Assembly: GCA_030849465.1 (NCBI GenBank) | Contig: JARVLF010000015.1 | Coordinates: 1,798,001-1,862,000, forward strand | From: Moesziomyces globuligerus | Lineage: Eukaryota > Basidiomycota > Ustilaginomycetes > Ustilaginales > Ustilaginaceae | Direction: 5' to 3' | Length of the DNA stretch: 64,000 bases | Part shown: positions 29,040 through 39,095 of the stretch, piece by piece | How positions within the stretch are numbered: position 1 is the stretch's first letter | How the letters are laid out: each line of letters begins with the position of its first letter | Translations under genes and position numbers: made by a program | Notes under the pieces: model-generated | What the model was told of the DNA's origin: nothing | Database searches by the model: none | What the model saw: the letters and a program-made list of their open reading frames with translations, nothing else

Positions 29040-29656
29040 GCTCCCACATGTCCCTTAGGAGGCCGAAGGATGCGCCCACCATGCATGCCATGAAGGAACT
29101 CAAAGCTGGTCCTGCAAGCTCGCGTTTCTTCATGAAAGAGTGCGAAGACACCCGCACAGGGCTGGTCATAGCTCTTTCGTGCCATCGGCGGCCTGTTTCT
29201 CGCGAGCGCGGTCTTGTGTAAGGCCGGAGGTACCCTTCGACCCGGTGCCGTTCCATTGGTGGCATGAATCGCTCGATGGGCGAGGATGAAGTTTGCGCTG
29301 CAACTCTACCGTTGCGCTGCAACTTTACTGGCGATCAATTCAGCCTTCGCTATTGTGTGCCGCTCAGCAACGCTTGCCCACCCTTTGCGTGCTCGAATGC
29401 TGGCGCAAGCTTTCGCAACCCACGCTGGTCCCACTGACAGGTCGATACTTCATATACCTCGACACTGGTCCACCTACCGCTTTGAATCGTCCCAAACCAT
29501 CGACCTTGATTGCCACAAAGCGACACGTGACTGGGATGACTTCACGAAAGTTCGTTGATTCCGCGAGCTAGGAGAAGCGAAATGAAAGGAAAGGTGGATG
29601 TCGACTTCTTGCATCTACCGGCGAGGAAGAGGGAGTGGCCCGGAGCATGCAGTGCT
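29040..29656. other. Intergenic: secreted repeat gene promoter and VPH1 3' region
   Basis: About 620 bp with no supported gene. It carries the upstream control region of the repeat-protein gene and the VPH1 3' UTR. Confidence 0.5.
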
Positions 29657-32230
29657 TCAGAACTTGAGCGGCTCGAACTGGTAGCCGCCAGCCTGGTAGA
29701 ACTTGCTGCCGAACTCGACCCAGGCGAGACGAATGGCGTGGAGGAGGGAACTGAGGCCCTCCATGCAGCACAGAATGGCGATCGAGAGGCAGAACCAGAG
29801 GCCAAAGGCGAGCACGGTGGCGATGGCGCCAGTGACGCCGGTCATGCCAAAGACGTTCTGGATGGTCATCGTCCACAGCACCTCGGAGAGCTGGGCGTGG
29901 GCGAGCGACAGGGCCCACAGACGAAGGTAGGAGGCAGTGTTGGAGATGCATCCAAGGCAGAACTCGATGGTGTGGATCACCTGGTGGATCACCACCTCGC
30001 CAATGTTGAACTCGTGCTCCTCCTCCATCTCTCCGTCGCCGTGGCCACCGCTGCCGTGACCGTTGCTTTGGGCTTGGGCGAGGCGGCTGTTCTCATCGGC
30101 GTCTTCATCCTCCTCGTCGCCGTCGAGGCCGAGGCCTCGCGAGCCATCGCCCTGGTGGTTGATAGCACGGTAGCCCTGGCCCTTGGTGGCCTGGTGTTCC
30201 TTCCACTCGATGTACGGCGTGACGCACAGCATCCAGGGAACGCAGATGAAGGCGATGAGCAGGAGAACGGTCTGGACAAACGCCTGGCCGGCAAAGAGCT
30301 CGGTCTTGGGATCAACGTCGCCCGGCTTGAGGAACATGTAGATGAGCATGTTGAGCAGGCCGGGTGGGTTGTTTCGGAAGACGGTGCCGTTGGCATCGGT
30401 CTCGTACCAGTCGATGGACCACTTGTATACGATGGCGAAGACGAGGTAACCAAAGAGCGACTGCATGAAGAGCATCTGCGGCACGATCTCGGACCAGATC
30501 TTCCACTTCTGTCCGAAGCGGATGAAGTTGGGCACGTTGAGCAGGATGGCGAGCGTCATGTGGAAGACACCGAGGATGACGGACATCTTCATCTTGAGCG
30601 AGTTGGTGAAGACGAGCGCATTGTCGGCGCCGTGCCAGGTGGGGTCGATACCGATGGCGTAGGTGTGGCCGTTGGGCATGGCCTCGATCGTGCCGTTCTG
30701 GTGGGGCCAAGTCCAGCCAGTGTGGAAGAGGTGCATGCTCTTGCTTCCAATGTCGTTGTAGAGGAAGCCGGTGAACATGGAGAAGACGCCCATGAGGAGC
30801 ATCATGTAGCGACCGTAGAAGAACATGGTGAAGATCTCGTTGTCGACCTTGGCGAGCTTGCGCTCGAAGGTGCACATGGTGAGGGCGGCCAGAGTCATGA
30901 GGAAAGCGTGGAAGACGTCACCGAACATGACGGCGAAGAGGAAGGGCAGCAAGATGAAGTTGAACAGGCCTGGGTTGACCTCCTTGTACTTGGCGATACC
31001 GTAGCTGTCTCCGACGGACTGGATAGCCTCGGTGTACTTGTTGGAACGCTGGAAGGTGGGAGGCGATTTGTTGGTTCGCAGCTCCTGGAGCACAGCGGGA
31101 GCGCTGGCGCCCGCGTTCTCGGTGGCGCGACGAAGGGCGAGTTGGATCTGGCCAAGATCGCTCGAGGGACACCAGCCTTCGGCCACAAGCGTCTTGCGAC
31201 GGTTGTCGAAGAGGAACATGTTGAGCGTAGAGTAAATGAGCTTCTCCTTGCGCACGACATCCTCCCAGGCGCTGAGCACCTCGGCGATCTTGACGAGCTC
31301 GGTGCGACGCGTGGCGCTGGTGGAGTACAGCACGTTGTTGAGGTCCTCGATTCGGCTGAGCACCTCTCGAAGGCTCTCCTCTCGACGGTCGGCGTTGCTG
31401 TCGATGGGGTAGAGGGTGCCACCCATGCTCTCGCTGATCTTTCGGATCTTGGCAAGAAGCTCAGCACCGTGCGCAAAGATGATGAAGACGTTCTTGCGGA
31501 CAGGCTCCTCTTTGGTTGGGTCGTCAAAGGGCTCCTCGATCTCTGCATAGTTCATGTAGAGGTTGCCGCGGAGGACACGCCAGAGAATGCGCTCGAAGAT
31601 GGCCATCTTGGAACGGTCGATGGTGCCGGCGACGAACTCGAGGTCAAACGTGCCGTAGCTGGTGTCCTCGCCGCGAGAGGTGTTGAAGGCATGCGACTCA
31701 ACATCGTCGAGCAGCGGCGCGTTGGCATCGTCGACGGAAGCACGGACATTGTCATGACGGCCCTCGGCCTGGTCGAAGAAGACAGCAGTCTCGCGAAGGA
31801 CGTGCTTGGCCTCCTCCAGCTCCTGCAGTCGCTTCTGGAGTGTTTCGTAGGAGCCGTTCATCTGGCCGAGGCGCTCTTCGTGCTCACGCAGCTTGACGGA
31901 CAGTTCGTCCATGAGCTGCGGGCCGCGACGGCCATCGCCACCTGCTCCGAAGCTGATGAAAGGGAGAGCACTCTCGAGAGGACGGACGGGCACGCTCTCC
32001 TTGTCCATCTGTGCGTAGAGGAAGCGGATGCGCCTCTCCATCTCGTCGAGCCTCCTGATGTCGGTGACGAAGGATCGCTGGAAGGGGGAGACATCGGGGT
32101 TGAGGTCCTTGAACATGACGTTGCCCAGCTCTCCGAGCTCCTGAACAGTGGCGTGGGCGGTCTCGGAGGGAATGTAGAGCTGGATCAGCGACATGGTCGC
32201 CGACCGGAACAAGCTCTCCTCTTCCGGCAT
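29657..32230 (-). CDS. VPH1: V-type proton ATPase subunit a (Vph1/Stv1)
   Basis: Large membrane subunit of the V0 sector that forms the proton half-channels next to the c-ring. The protein has 857 residues, the usual length. The N-terminal cytosolic arm (1 to about 400) starts MPEEESLFRSATMSLIQLYI, with long coiled-coil segments (about 95-145). The C-terminal half has about eight membrane segments. The essential proton-path arginine of SYLRLWALSLAHAQLSEVLW is at about residue 770 (equivalent to yeast Vph1 R735). The variable loop DGDEEDEDADENSRLAQ (about 690) is cytosolic. The sequence does not decide between vacuolar Vph1 and Golgi Stv1, which are separate genes only in some yeasts. It is divergent from the TIP-like gene. 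No intron. Confidence 0.96.
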   Translation of the reverse strand: MPEEESLFRSATMSLIQLYIPSETAHATVQELGELGNVMFKDLNPDVSPFQRSFVTDIRRLDEMERRIRFLYAQMDKESVPVRPLESALPFISFGAGGDGRRGPQLMDELSVKLREHEERLGQMNGSYETLQKRLQELEEAKHVLRETAVFFDQAEGRHDNVRASVDDANAPLLDDVESHAFNTSRGEDTSYGTFDLEFVAGTIDRSKMAIFERILWRVLRGNLYMNYAEIEEPFDDPTKEEPVRKNVFIIFAHGAELLAKIRKISESMGGTLYPIDSNADRREESLREVLSRIEDLNNVLYSTSATRRTELVKIAEVLSAWEDVVRKEKLIYSTLNMFLFDNRRKTLVAEGWCPSSDLGQIQLALRRATENAGASAPAVLQELRTNKSPPTFQRSNKYTEAIQSVGDSYGIAKYKEVNPGLFNFILLPFLFAVMFGDVFHAFLMTLAALTMCTFERKLAKVDNEIFTMFFYGRYMMLLMGVFSMFTGFLYNDIGSKSMHLFHTGWTWPHQNGTIEAMPNGHTYAIGIDPTWHGADNALVFTNSLKMKMSVILGVFHMTLAILLNVPNFIRFGQKWKIWSEIVPQMLFMQSLFGYLVFAIVYKWSIDWYETDANGTVFRNNPPGLLNMLIYMFLKPGDVDPKTELFAGQAFVQTVLLLIAFICVPWMLCVTPYIEWKEHQATKGQGYRAINHQGDGSRGLGLDGDEEDEDADENSRLAQAQSNGHGSGGHGDGEMEEEHEFNIGEVVIHQVIHTIEFCLGCISNTASYLRLWALSLAHAQLSEVLWTMTIQNVFGMTGVTGAIATVLAFGLWFCLSIAILCCMEGLSSLLHAIRLAWVEFGSKFYQAGGYQFEPLKF

Positions 32231-32814
32231 CTTGACTACGGCTACCGCTTAGCTGTCCGACGTAGGTCGAGTGACAGAGTGATAGGGAGTGATGAGTTGT
32301 CCAGAGGTAGAGGAGCAACGATGGGAATAGTCACGAGTGAGAAATGAAGGTTGCTCGCCGTTGTGGAACGAGGCTCGACCGCGCCTCGTTCGTCAGCCGC
32401 TGCTGCGTGTGTTGGCTGCCTGCTGCCTGCTGCCTGTGCGATGCAGGGGTGAAGCGACGAGAGAGGCACGCGCTTTGAGCACACTGGCTCCGCTGCTGGG
32501 AAAATGCCCACAATTTCCGTGTCTGTGCTTAGCTCCATGACGGCTGCTACGGATCCGATCCGCCACACCAAGCACAGCACAGCACAGACCGGGAGGCACG
32601 AGACATCTCGGTCTAACAATTTGGCCAAAATCCTCCACCTGGCTTCCGAAGGTGCGCGGACCCTGAACCGTTGGGGACGTGCTGGGCAACGCCCTCCAAC
32701 ACCATGCTGCTTGAACAACGTCCCACACCCTCTCCGATTTAACCGCTCGTGGGGCTACTCTAGACGTCTGCAGGACTGTCTGGCTCTGTCGCACTATAGG
32801 TCGACCTTTCTACA
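32231..32814. promoter_or_regulatory. Shared upstream region of VPH1 and the TIP-like gene
   Basis: 584 bp between outward-facing start codons, necessarily holding both promoters. I see a short CTGCTGCCTG repeat near 32418 and no clear TATA box. No gene. Confidence 0.5.
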
Positions 32815-35145
32815 ATGGCTCTCGACTGCCAAGCCGAATGCTCGAGCGCCGTGGGGAAACGCTCTCGTGCTCGTCGATCGACGGGCAGCCGGAAGCTCGC
32901 AACGGCGTGGACATCAGCGCTCCTTCTCTTGGCGACTTCAACCTGCGTAGATGCTCTCTTTGGGATTGGAGAGAAGCGCTTCAAATATGAGGGCCTCATC
33001 AACGCTGGAAGCCTTGGTCTCGACCAAGTTGGTGGGCAAGTAGCTGCGTGGGGCGACTGGAACGGCGACCAGTTTCTCGATGCGATCGTGGTAGATTCCG
33101 ACCGCTCTACAGCAAGCATACATGTATGGGATAAAGCTTCTTTCGGCTTCCAACGCAACTCGGCGGCTACGGTCAAGATCTCGGCCGGCCAAAAGATCAG
33201 CAACGTAGTCGCTGCTGACATCAACTACGACGGCAGACTTGATCTGCTCGTCATGTCGCTAACCCCCGCCAGCTCATCAAAAGAGCTGTCGATGCAGGTC
33301 TACCTGGGCAAACCTGACGGGACCGGCTTCGACCCAACACCACTCTCAGCGCCCTCGTCCGTCTTGGCTCAACCCATTTCTTTTGACGCGTCCGGTGACA
33401 TGCAGATGGACTTGCTCGGAGTCCCCTTCTCCGACAATCTAGCGGCAGGTAAAGATGCGTCCGAACTCAAGATTTGGCGCAATCTTCTTGTGGATAGCGC
33501 CAATGCGACTGGCACTGCCTTTGAAATCGCCGAGGCACCGCTGCTGAACGCCACCGCAGCGCCAGCCTGCAAGCTCGCGAACCCGCACAGCTCCGCGTTT
33601 GTCGATCTGAACGGTGACTGCTTGGCGGATCTCTTCCTCGTCTGCTCCGAAGAGTCTTTCCTTAGCTCCAAGCTCACGTATCAGATCTGGACGGCGGTCA
33701 AGCCCAACTCGAAGGGTGAAGGCTCGGGCTTCAAGCTGGCCTCCTCCGGTGACCTCCCTCCCGGCACAGGCGCGCTCAGCTTCGGAGACGTCGATCGTGA
33801 CGGAACGATCGATGTCATCTTCCCGTCTTGCGATCGTAGTGGCGACAACTGCTACGTCAATGTCGCCTTCAACCGTCAGATCTCACTCTGCTCGCCTCGC
33901 ATCGACGGCTTCTTCGGCGGAGGACCCGGTTTCGGCTCGTTGTCGACGGCCAAGAAGGTCTCGGATGCCAGCTCTCAAGCAAGCACTGCAGGTGCGGCTC
34001 CGTCTAAGAGGAAAGCCGAGCGCCAGTGTCGCGAGGCGGAAGACCTCTGTGTGGCGGACGATGGCTTCCACATCGACTTTGCCGTCAGCAAGACCAACGC
34101 GGATCTGCTGCGTGTCCCGCTCGACAAGCTGACGGGTGACAGTCGTCTCTTGTTGAACGATGTGCTTTCGCCGTCCTACCTCAACCTGCCGAACGCGCTG
34201 CATCTAGGTGACTACAACAAGGACGGCTATCCAGATCTCGTGGTGGTGACGATTCCGGATCAAACTGCCGCCGGTGGGCGCAACAATGCGCACGGCACTG
34301 GCGAGACGCGCACGCACATCTTGCGGAACCTCGAGTGCAGCAAAGTGCCGGCGAGCGAAAAAGCAGACCTTGGTTGCGCAGAGTCACGACCGGAGGGACG
34401 CACGTTCATCAAGGTCACCGCGGGTGCCAACTCGCTCGAGGTGCTGCGGGACGTGCGCAGTGCGAGCTGGATCGATATCGACGAGGATGGGACGCTGGAT
34501 CTGGTCCTGCAGCGCACGCCGTCGATTGCGGACGGCACCGACTCGAGCCGGCGCATCACGTTTGTGCAGAACAACTACTTCCACGACTCGTTCTTCCTCA
34601 AGGCGCTCACGCTCAACGGCGCCTGTCAGGGATTCTGCGAGCCTAGCGACGCGCCCAACTTCCGCCCCTGGGGCACCAACTACGGCGGGGCATCGTACAA
34701 GTTTACCGTACTGGATCCGAATGGCGTGCGTAGGGCGCAGCAGGTCGGCCAACTGCCGCAGACCGCGTATCGCTCGCTGCTCACGCCGTACAGCTACTTT
34801 GGACTCGGCAGGACGAACAACTACGTCGAGTCGCTCTTCATCGGCTCGACTCGCAGGCAGAAGGAGCATTTCCTGGCCGTCGAGGGCGTCATTCCAAACA
34901 GCCAGGTGGTTATTAATCCCTGGCAAGGCGGCCGCGGGAGAGAAAACGAGCAGGGCGGGCCGGGCACTTGGACTAAGCAGCTGTACCTGCATCCGGGAGA
35001 CTGGATCCCCTGGGTCACTGTGGTGCTCATCACGACCATCGTGGGGCTCGCGGTGGTGGTGATCGTGCTTCACATCAACGAGCGCCGTGAGGACGAACGC
35101 GAGCGCAAACGCGCCGTCAACGCCATCAACTTCGACGCGCTGTAG
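32815..35145 (+). CDS. TIP/ITFG1 (LINKIN)-like FG-GAP repeat membrane protein
   Basis: Single-pass type I membrane protein with an extracytosolic beta-propeller, related to animal T-cell immunomodulatory protein (ITFG1/LINKIN). The protein has 776 residues. A hydrophobic signal segment lies at about 30-47 (TAWTSALLLLATSTCVDALF). Six calcium-loop FG-GAP motifs are visible: DWNGDQFLD, DINYDGRLD, DLNGDCLAD, DVDRDGTID, DYNKDGYPD and DIDEDGTLD. A conserved C-terminal block (GTNYGGASYKFTVLD, then QLPQTAYRSLLTPYSYFGLG) is diagnostic of the family. A membrane helix (about 731-753, WVTVVLITTIVGLAVVVIVL) is followed by a short basic tail. Metazoan relatives act in cell adhesion; the role in fungi is unclear. 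No intron. Confidence 0.88.
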   Translation: MALDCQAECSSAVGKRSRARRSTGSRKLATAWTSALLLLATSTCVDALFGIGEKRFKYEGLINAGSLGLDQVGGQVAAWGDWNGDQFLDAIVVDSDRSTASIHVWDKASFGFQRNSAATVKISAGQKISNVVAADINYDGRLDLLVMSLTPASSSKELSMQVYLGKPDGTGFDPTPLSAPSSVLAQPISFDASGDMQMDLLGVPFSDNLAAGKDASELKIWRNLLVDSANATGTAFEIAEAPLLNATAAPACKLANPHSSAFVDLNGDCLADLFLVCSEESFLSSKLTYQIWTAVKPNSKGEGSGFKLASSGDLPPGTGALSFGDVDRDGTIDVIFPSCDRSGDNCYVNVAFNRQISLCSPRIDGFFGGGPGFGSLSTAKKVSDASSQASTAGAAPSKRKAERQCREAEDLCVADDGFHIDFAVSKTNADLLRVPLDKLTGDSRLLLNDVLSPSYLNLPNALHLGDYNKDGYPDLVVVTIPDQTAAGGRNNAHGTGETRTHILRNLECSKVPASEKADLGCAESRPEGRTFIKVTAGANSLEVLRDVRSASWIDIDEDGTLDLVLQRTPSIADGTDSSRRITFVQNNYFHDSFFLKALTLNGACQGFCEPSDAPNFRPWGTNYGGASYKFTVLDPNGVRRAQQVGQLPQTAYRSLLTPYSYFGLGRTNNYVESLFIGSTRRQKEHFLAVEGVIPNSQVVINPWQGGRGRENEQGGPGTWTKQLYLHPGDWIPWVTVVLITTIVGLAVVVIVLHINERREDERERKRAVNAINFDAL

Positions 35146-35497
35146 TGGACCACACCTGTCTAAGCATCGTTTTGGATTGTTCACAGACTCGGTGCGTGCC
35201 TTGCGTGTATGATGGACGAAGGACAGTGATCGTGCAGGGTTGCGGAGTGTTTCAATGTCAAGAGGAGGGGTGAAAAGAGAGAATCCACGCTGGTGAGCCG
35301 TGTCGCGTAAATGGCAGGGTCCGCGGACTGGCTGGTCTGGGCGCGTCCCGGCGTGGAGAAGAACAACACTTTTCGCGTTGCGTGCTTCGAACGTAGCAAC
35401 TGCTTTCAACCACACCTCTGCTTCTTGTCACCAGAACGTCTGTCACATTCAAGCGACGCTGTGGCCTTGGAACACGCACTCCATCGAGCTAGCTGCG
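35146..35497. other. Intergenic: TIP-like 3' region and RNase H2B promoter
   Basis: 352 bp. The reading frame of the next gene is open upstream of its ATG but has no in-frame ATG there. No other gene is visible. Confidence 0.5.
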
Positions 35498-36446
35498 ATG
35501 GCATCTTCGACATCAGCCTCCGCCTCGGGCGTCGGATTGCGGTCACGCACCACCGTCCTGATTCACCCCGATCTTGAGCGGGGTGGACGCTTCCTGGTGC
35601 TGCCACACCCGCGCACGGGAATCCCGACCTACTACCTACACTCGAATGCTGCCACATCCAGCTCGGCGACGATGGAAGGAGAAGTGCTCGAGCTGTCGAC
35701 GATCAAGGACACCAAGTACGACCGATCGTGGCTGGTGTCGGGGTTGAACGAGGTGGTGTCTGCGGGTCAGCTCGAGATGCTATCGCGCATCGACGTGCGC
35801 TTCCTCGTCATCTCACTCCTGTACACGGCTCTGGGCGATGGAAAGTTCCGCTCGCTCGAAGACACGTTCGAACAAATCGCCCTTGCGCTCCATGCGAAGC
35901 GCAAAGACGATGCCGTCGAAGCAGTTGCAGCGCTCAAAGCGTCGTCGAACGAATCGTCCGAGGCAGCAAACGAATGGACGGATATCCTCAACTTCGGAAC
36001 CCTTCCAGTCGTCCATTCCGCGCTCGCCCAAGTCGCCGATGTTCAAGGTAAGCCACATCCAGCCGCACGTGCTGGTCTGAGAGCTAGACTGACCAAGACT
36101 TTGAACACCTTTGTTGGGTGGATTAGATCTTCCTGGTGGCGAGAAGGCGTTCCGGTTATCGACGGACAAGGTCTTTGCGATCCTCGATGCAAAGCACGCC
36201 AAGCTGTCATCGAGATCGACATTTGCAGCTGCACCCAACACGCTCGGCCGCAGCTTCGAACGCCGCTGGCCTCTCGACTCTGACCCATCATCCTTCCTTA
36301 CAGATACCCCTGACACGGACGACAAAGAGCCCAAAGAAGCAACCCAGCTGCGCCACACCATCGCGGCCGAAATCATCGCCACCAACCTGCCGCCGGCGCT
36401 CGCGGCCGAATACGACTCCCACCTCGGCCTCCCTCTCGAGGGCTAG
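35498..36446 (+). CDS. Ribonuclease H2 subunit B (Rnh202), two exons
   Basis: Non-catalytic subunit of the trimeric RNase H2 that removes ribonucleotides from genomic DNA and resolves RNA:DNA hybrids. Exon 1 is 35498-36047 and exon 2 is 36127-36446. The intron at 36048-36126 (GTAAGC to TAG, 79 bp, phase 1) has a CTGAC branch-like site. The product has 289 residues. The N-terminal triple-barrel part contains FLVLPHPRTGIPTYYLH and ELSTIKDTKYDRSWLV. The winged-helix part contains VVSAGQLEMLSRIDVRFLVISLLY, corresponding to the family's conserved V-x-P-x-F-x-x-L segment. After the splice, the sequence DLPGGEKAFRLSTDKVFAIL continues the domain, which supports the junction. It converges on NDUFS8. 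Confidence 0.87.
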
Positions 36447-36638
36447 CCAAGGCAGCCACATCTAGGACGCAATGATTCACGCATCTCAGGTCGTATGGAA
36501 GGAAATGTATTGATGCAGGACAGAAGGGAAGAGGTGCGAGCACAGAACGATCGGGGTACTGGACATCCAGCATGACTACCGCAGGACGTGTTGGCGAGCT
36601 ATTGAACTGAAGGAGGATGCATTATCACGTCGGCCACA

Positions 36639-37427
36639 TCAGCGCTGGAGGTGGTCAGCGTAGATGTTGGCAGCGATCTCGGCCTCGGCGCGGTCGCCGT
36701 TGGCGAGGAGCTTCTCCTTGTTGTAGAGGAGCTCCTCGCGGGTCTCGGTGGAGTACTCGGTGTTCTGGGTCTCGACGATGGCGTCGACGGGGCAGGCCTC
36801 CTGGCAGAAGCCGCAGTAGATGCACTTGGTCATGTCAATGTCGTAGCGGGTGGTCCTGCGGGCGCCGTCCTCACGCGGCTCCGACTCGATGGTGATGGCC
36901 TGGGCGGGGCAGATGGCTTCGCAGAGCTTGCAGGCGATGCAGCGCTCCTCGCCGGTCGGGTAGCGGCGGAGCGCGTGCTCGCCGCGGAAGCGCGGGCTGA
37001 GCGGGCCCTTCTCGAAGGGGTACATGATGGTGTAGGGCGGGCGGAAGAAGTTCTCGAGCACGATCCACATGCCGCGGAGGATCTCGGTGAAGAAGAAGAG
37101 CTGACCCGCCTTGTCTAGCGCCGAAGGGCCCTTGGAGTAGTCGGGATAGACGGGTGCCGCATCGATCTGGCTCTGTGCAGACGAGGCGTCGTAGGTGGCG
37201 GTGTGGACCGGGTTGGGAGAGGCAGTGGTTCGCGTCTCGGGGATGTGTGTGGGGCCGGTCTGCGGGGTGGCGAGGGAGCGAGCGATGGACGAGGAAAAGA
37301 GACGCGTGCTGTAGAGAGGCGCCGAGGGGCTGGCGAAGCGGAGTGGCGCAGCCGTCGAGGAGGATGCGTAGGAGCGGCTGGCAAGAACTGCCGAGCGCAG
37401 CAGCGAGCGGTTCAAGGCAGAGGCCAT
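36639..37427 (-). CDS. NADH:ubiquinone oxidoreductase 23-kDa subunit (NDUFS8/TYKY), mitochondrial
   Basis: Iron-sulfur subunit of the complex I peripheral arm carrying clusters N6a and N6b on the electron path to quinone. The protein has 262 residues from ATG 37427; the frame is open upstream but only with non-ATG codons. The N-terminal 50 residues ([20 protein letters not shown], rich in Arg, Ser and Ala) are a mitochondrial presequence. Two complete 4Fe-4S ferredoxin motifs are present: C163, C166, C169, C173 and C202, C205, C208, C212. The preceding [39 protein letters not shown] segment is characteristic of this subunit. It is divergent from NDUFV2, another complex I gene, across a 786-bp region with symmetric CCAAT boxes. 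Confidence 0.96.
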   Translation of the reverse strand: MASALNRSLLRSAVLASRSYASSSTAAPLRFASPSAPLYSTRLFSSSIARSLATPQTGPTHIPETRTTASPNPVHTATYDASSAQSQIDAAPVYPDYSKGPSALDKAGQLFFFTEILRGMWIVLENFFRPPYTIMYPFEKGPLSPRFRGEHALRRYPTGEERCIACKLCEAICPAQAITIESEPREDGARRTTRYDIDMTKCIYCGFCQEACPVDAIVETQNTEYSTETREELLYNKEKLLANGDRAEAEIAANIYADHLQR

Positions 37428-37683
37428 AGTGAAGGTGCGATCAAGCGCGGTGGCGGTTCGCAGGTGGCTGTGACGAAGTGCGAAGAAGCGGGCGACGAGG
37501 CTTCGATGCGCTGATCCCGAAGACGACGTGGATGGGAGCTTCGAAGAGGTTTTGAGGCTCGATGTAGGAGAGGGTCGAGAGGGTGAAGTTGGAAGAAGAG
37601 GGTTCGAGGCACGGACTCGGTGGTTGATGGCTGCCGTCCGTCTGGCTTCTGTGAGGTGCAACGATCGCGCGGCTGAACGGGTG

Positions 37684-37722
37684 GCTGAAGCTGCTGAAGC
37701 TTGCTGAAGCTTGCTGAAGCTG
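37684..37722 (+). repeat. Short tandem repeat GCTGAAGC(TT)
   Basis: Four copies of GCTGAAGC at 37684, 37693, 37703 and 37713, with a 9-10 bp period, in the NDUFS8 upstream/leader region. Confidence 0.85.
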
Positions 37723-37895
37723 AACGGCTGCGCGCGCCTCGCCGTTGCCCATCCACTTTCGGTGTGTGTCTGCGCGTGCGATTTGAAATCAATCTCGTCC
37801 TCGCCTTTGCTTAGGGCTAGCCCGGATCGATTTTGAATTCAAGAGTGCGCCCCAAGTTGAATAGCTGGATTTGGCATTTTTTCGTAGCGCGAGAC

Positions 37896-37922
37896 GACCA
37901 ATGACAAGCGCCTGAATTGGTC
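37896..37922. promoter_or_regulatory. Inverted pair of CCAAT boxes
   Basis: GACCAAT at 37896-37902 and its exact reverse complement ATTGGTC at 37916-37922, offset by 20 bp (about two helical turns), between two divergent complex I genes. CCAAT is the core site of the fungal HAP/CBC complex, a known activator of respiratory genes. Binding is inferred. Confidence 0.55.
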
Positions 37923-38213
37923 ATACCTGGCCTGGCAGCGGTGCATCGGATCGGGCAAGCACAGCGCCAGGCAATCCACACCGAAATTTGGCTGGGGCGC
38001 ACAGGCTGGACGAGAAGAACGATCTGGCTCACGTCTTTGGTAATGGCCAGAGCCAGGCCAGAGCCAGCCCGCCTGACTGCCTGAGCCGGCTCCGCTGAGC
38101 GTGAGCACCGCCAACGCAATCGGCAGCCTCGATCCACCTCTAACCAGCAGGATCTACTCCACACCACCTCATCCCCTCCCATCTCGTCCCTTCTTCGGTC
38201 TGCACACATCACC

Positions 38214-39095
38214 ATGGCTGCCCTTCGTTCCTCTTCGCGCACGCTTCTGCGCTCCATGGCCGCTTCGGCGGCTCGCAACAACGCCGTCTCGGTGGCCAGC
38301 AGCTCGTCGCGCACCCCCGCCGCCGCTCGTCTGCTCTCGACCTCGGCCTCGCGTGCCTCGGACTCGCTCTTCGTCCACCGCAACACGGACTACAACAACC
38401 CCGACATCCCCTTTGAGTTCAACGAGGAGAACAAGAAGCAGGCGCAGGAGATCATCTCGCACTACCCCGAGCAGTACAAGAAGGCCGCCGTCATCCCGCT
38501 CCTCGACCTCGGTCAGCGCCAGAACTCGGGCTGGGTCTCGATCTCGGTGATGAACTACGTCGCCAAGCTGCTCGAGATGCCGCCCATGCGCGTCTACGAG
38601 GTCGCCACCTTCTACACCATGTTCAACCGCGAGCCCGTCGGCAAGTACTTTATGCAGCTCTGCACCACCACCCCCTGCATGCTCGGCGGTTGCGGCTCCA
38701 CAAAGATCCTCCACGCCATCCAGGACAAGCTCCAGATCAAGCCAGGCCAGACCACCGCAGACAAGAAGTTCACCCTCGTCGAGGTCGAGTGCCTCGGCGC
38801 CTGCGCCAACGCTCCCATGGTCCAGATCAACGACGACTACTTCGAAGACCTCACGCCAGAGTCCATGGTCAACATCATCGACAAGCTCGCCTCGGGCGAA
38901 AAGGTCAAGCCCGGCCCGCAATCCGGTCGCCACTCTTCTGAGCCCGCCGCCGGCCGCACCGCCCTCACGTCAGAAGTAAGCTTCGAATCCTTCTCCTCGC
39001 ATTTCTCTTGTGAGCCATTCGCTGACTCTTGCTTCCTCTTGTCCTTTTCGCAGCCTTACGGTCCCGGCAAGCACTGTGTTCCCGACTTTGCCTGA
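38214..39095 (+). CDS. NADH:ubiquinone oxidoreductase 24-kDa subunit (NDUFV2), mitochondrial, two exons
   Basis: Thioredoxin-like 2Fe-2S subunit (cluster N1a) of the complex I NADH-dehydrogenase module. Exon 1 is 38214-38975. The intron at 38976-39053 (GTAAGC to GCAG, 78 bp, phase 0) has a GCTGAC branch-like site. Exon 2 is 39054-39095. The spliced product has 267 residues. The N-terminal 48 residues are a Ser/Arg/Ala-rich presequence. The cluster ligands are C150 and C155 (CTTTPC) and C193 and C197 (CLGAC). The end [13 protein letters not shown] matches the family's C-terminus (PYGPG), which fixes the acceptor site. The intron has a length divisible by three and no stop, so an unspliced mRNA would still be read through to the same end. 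Confidence 0.95.
   Translation: MAALRSSSRTLLRSMAASAARNNAVSVASSSSRTPAAARLLSTSASRASDSLFVHRNTDYNNPDIPFEFNEENKKQAQEIISHYPEQYKKAAVIPLLDLGQRQNSGWVSISVMNYVAKLLEMPPMRVYEVATFYTMFNREPVGKYFMQLCTTTPCMLGGCGSTKILHAIQDKLQIKPGQTTADKKFTLVEVECLGACANAPMVQINDDYFEDLTPESMVNIIDKLASGEKVKPGPQSGRHSSEPAAGRTALTSEVSFESFSSHFSCEPFADSCFLLSFSQPYGPGKHCVPDFA

Larger units (their letters stand above)
37428..38213. promoter_or_regulatory. Bidirectional promoter region of two complex I genes
   Basis: 786 bp between the start codons of NDUFS8 (minus) and NDUFV2 (plus). It contains a 10-bp repeat GCTGAAGCTT (37684-37722) and an inverted pair of CCAAT boxes near its middle. No gene lies in it. Confidence 0.65.

Noticed and set aside
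29555..32347. A 930-codon open frame on the plus strand, antisense to VPH1
   Set aside because: It mirrors the VPH1 codons (strong GC bias at third positions keeps the opposite strand open). The translation is Val/Glu/Asp/Leu-rich with no domain.
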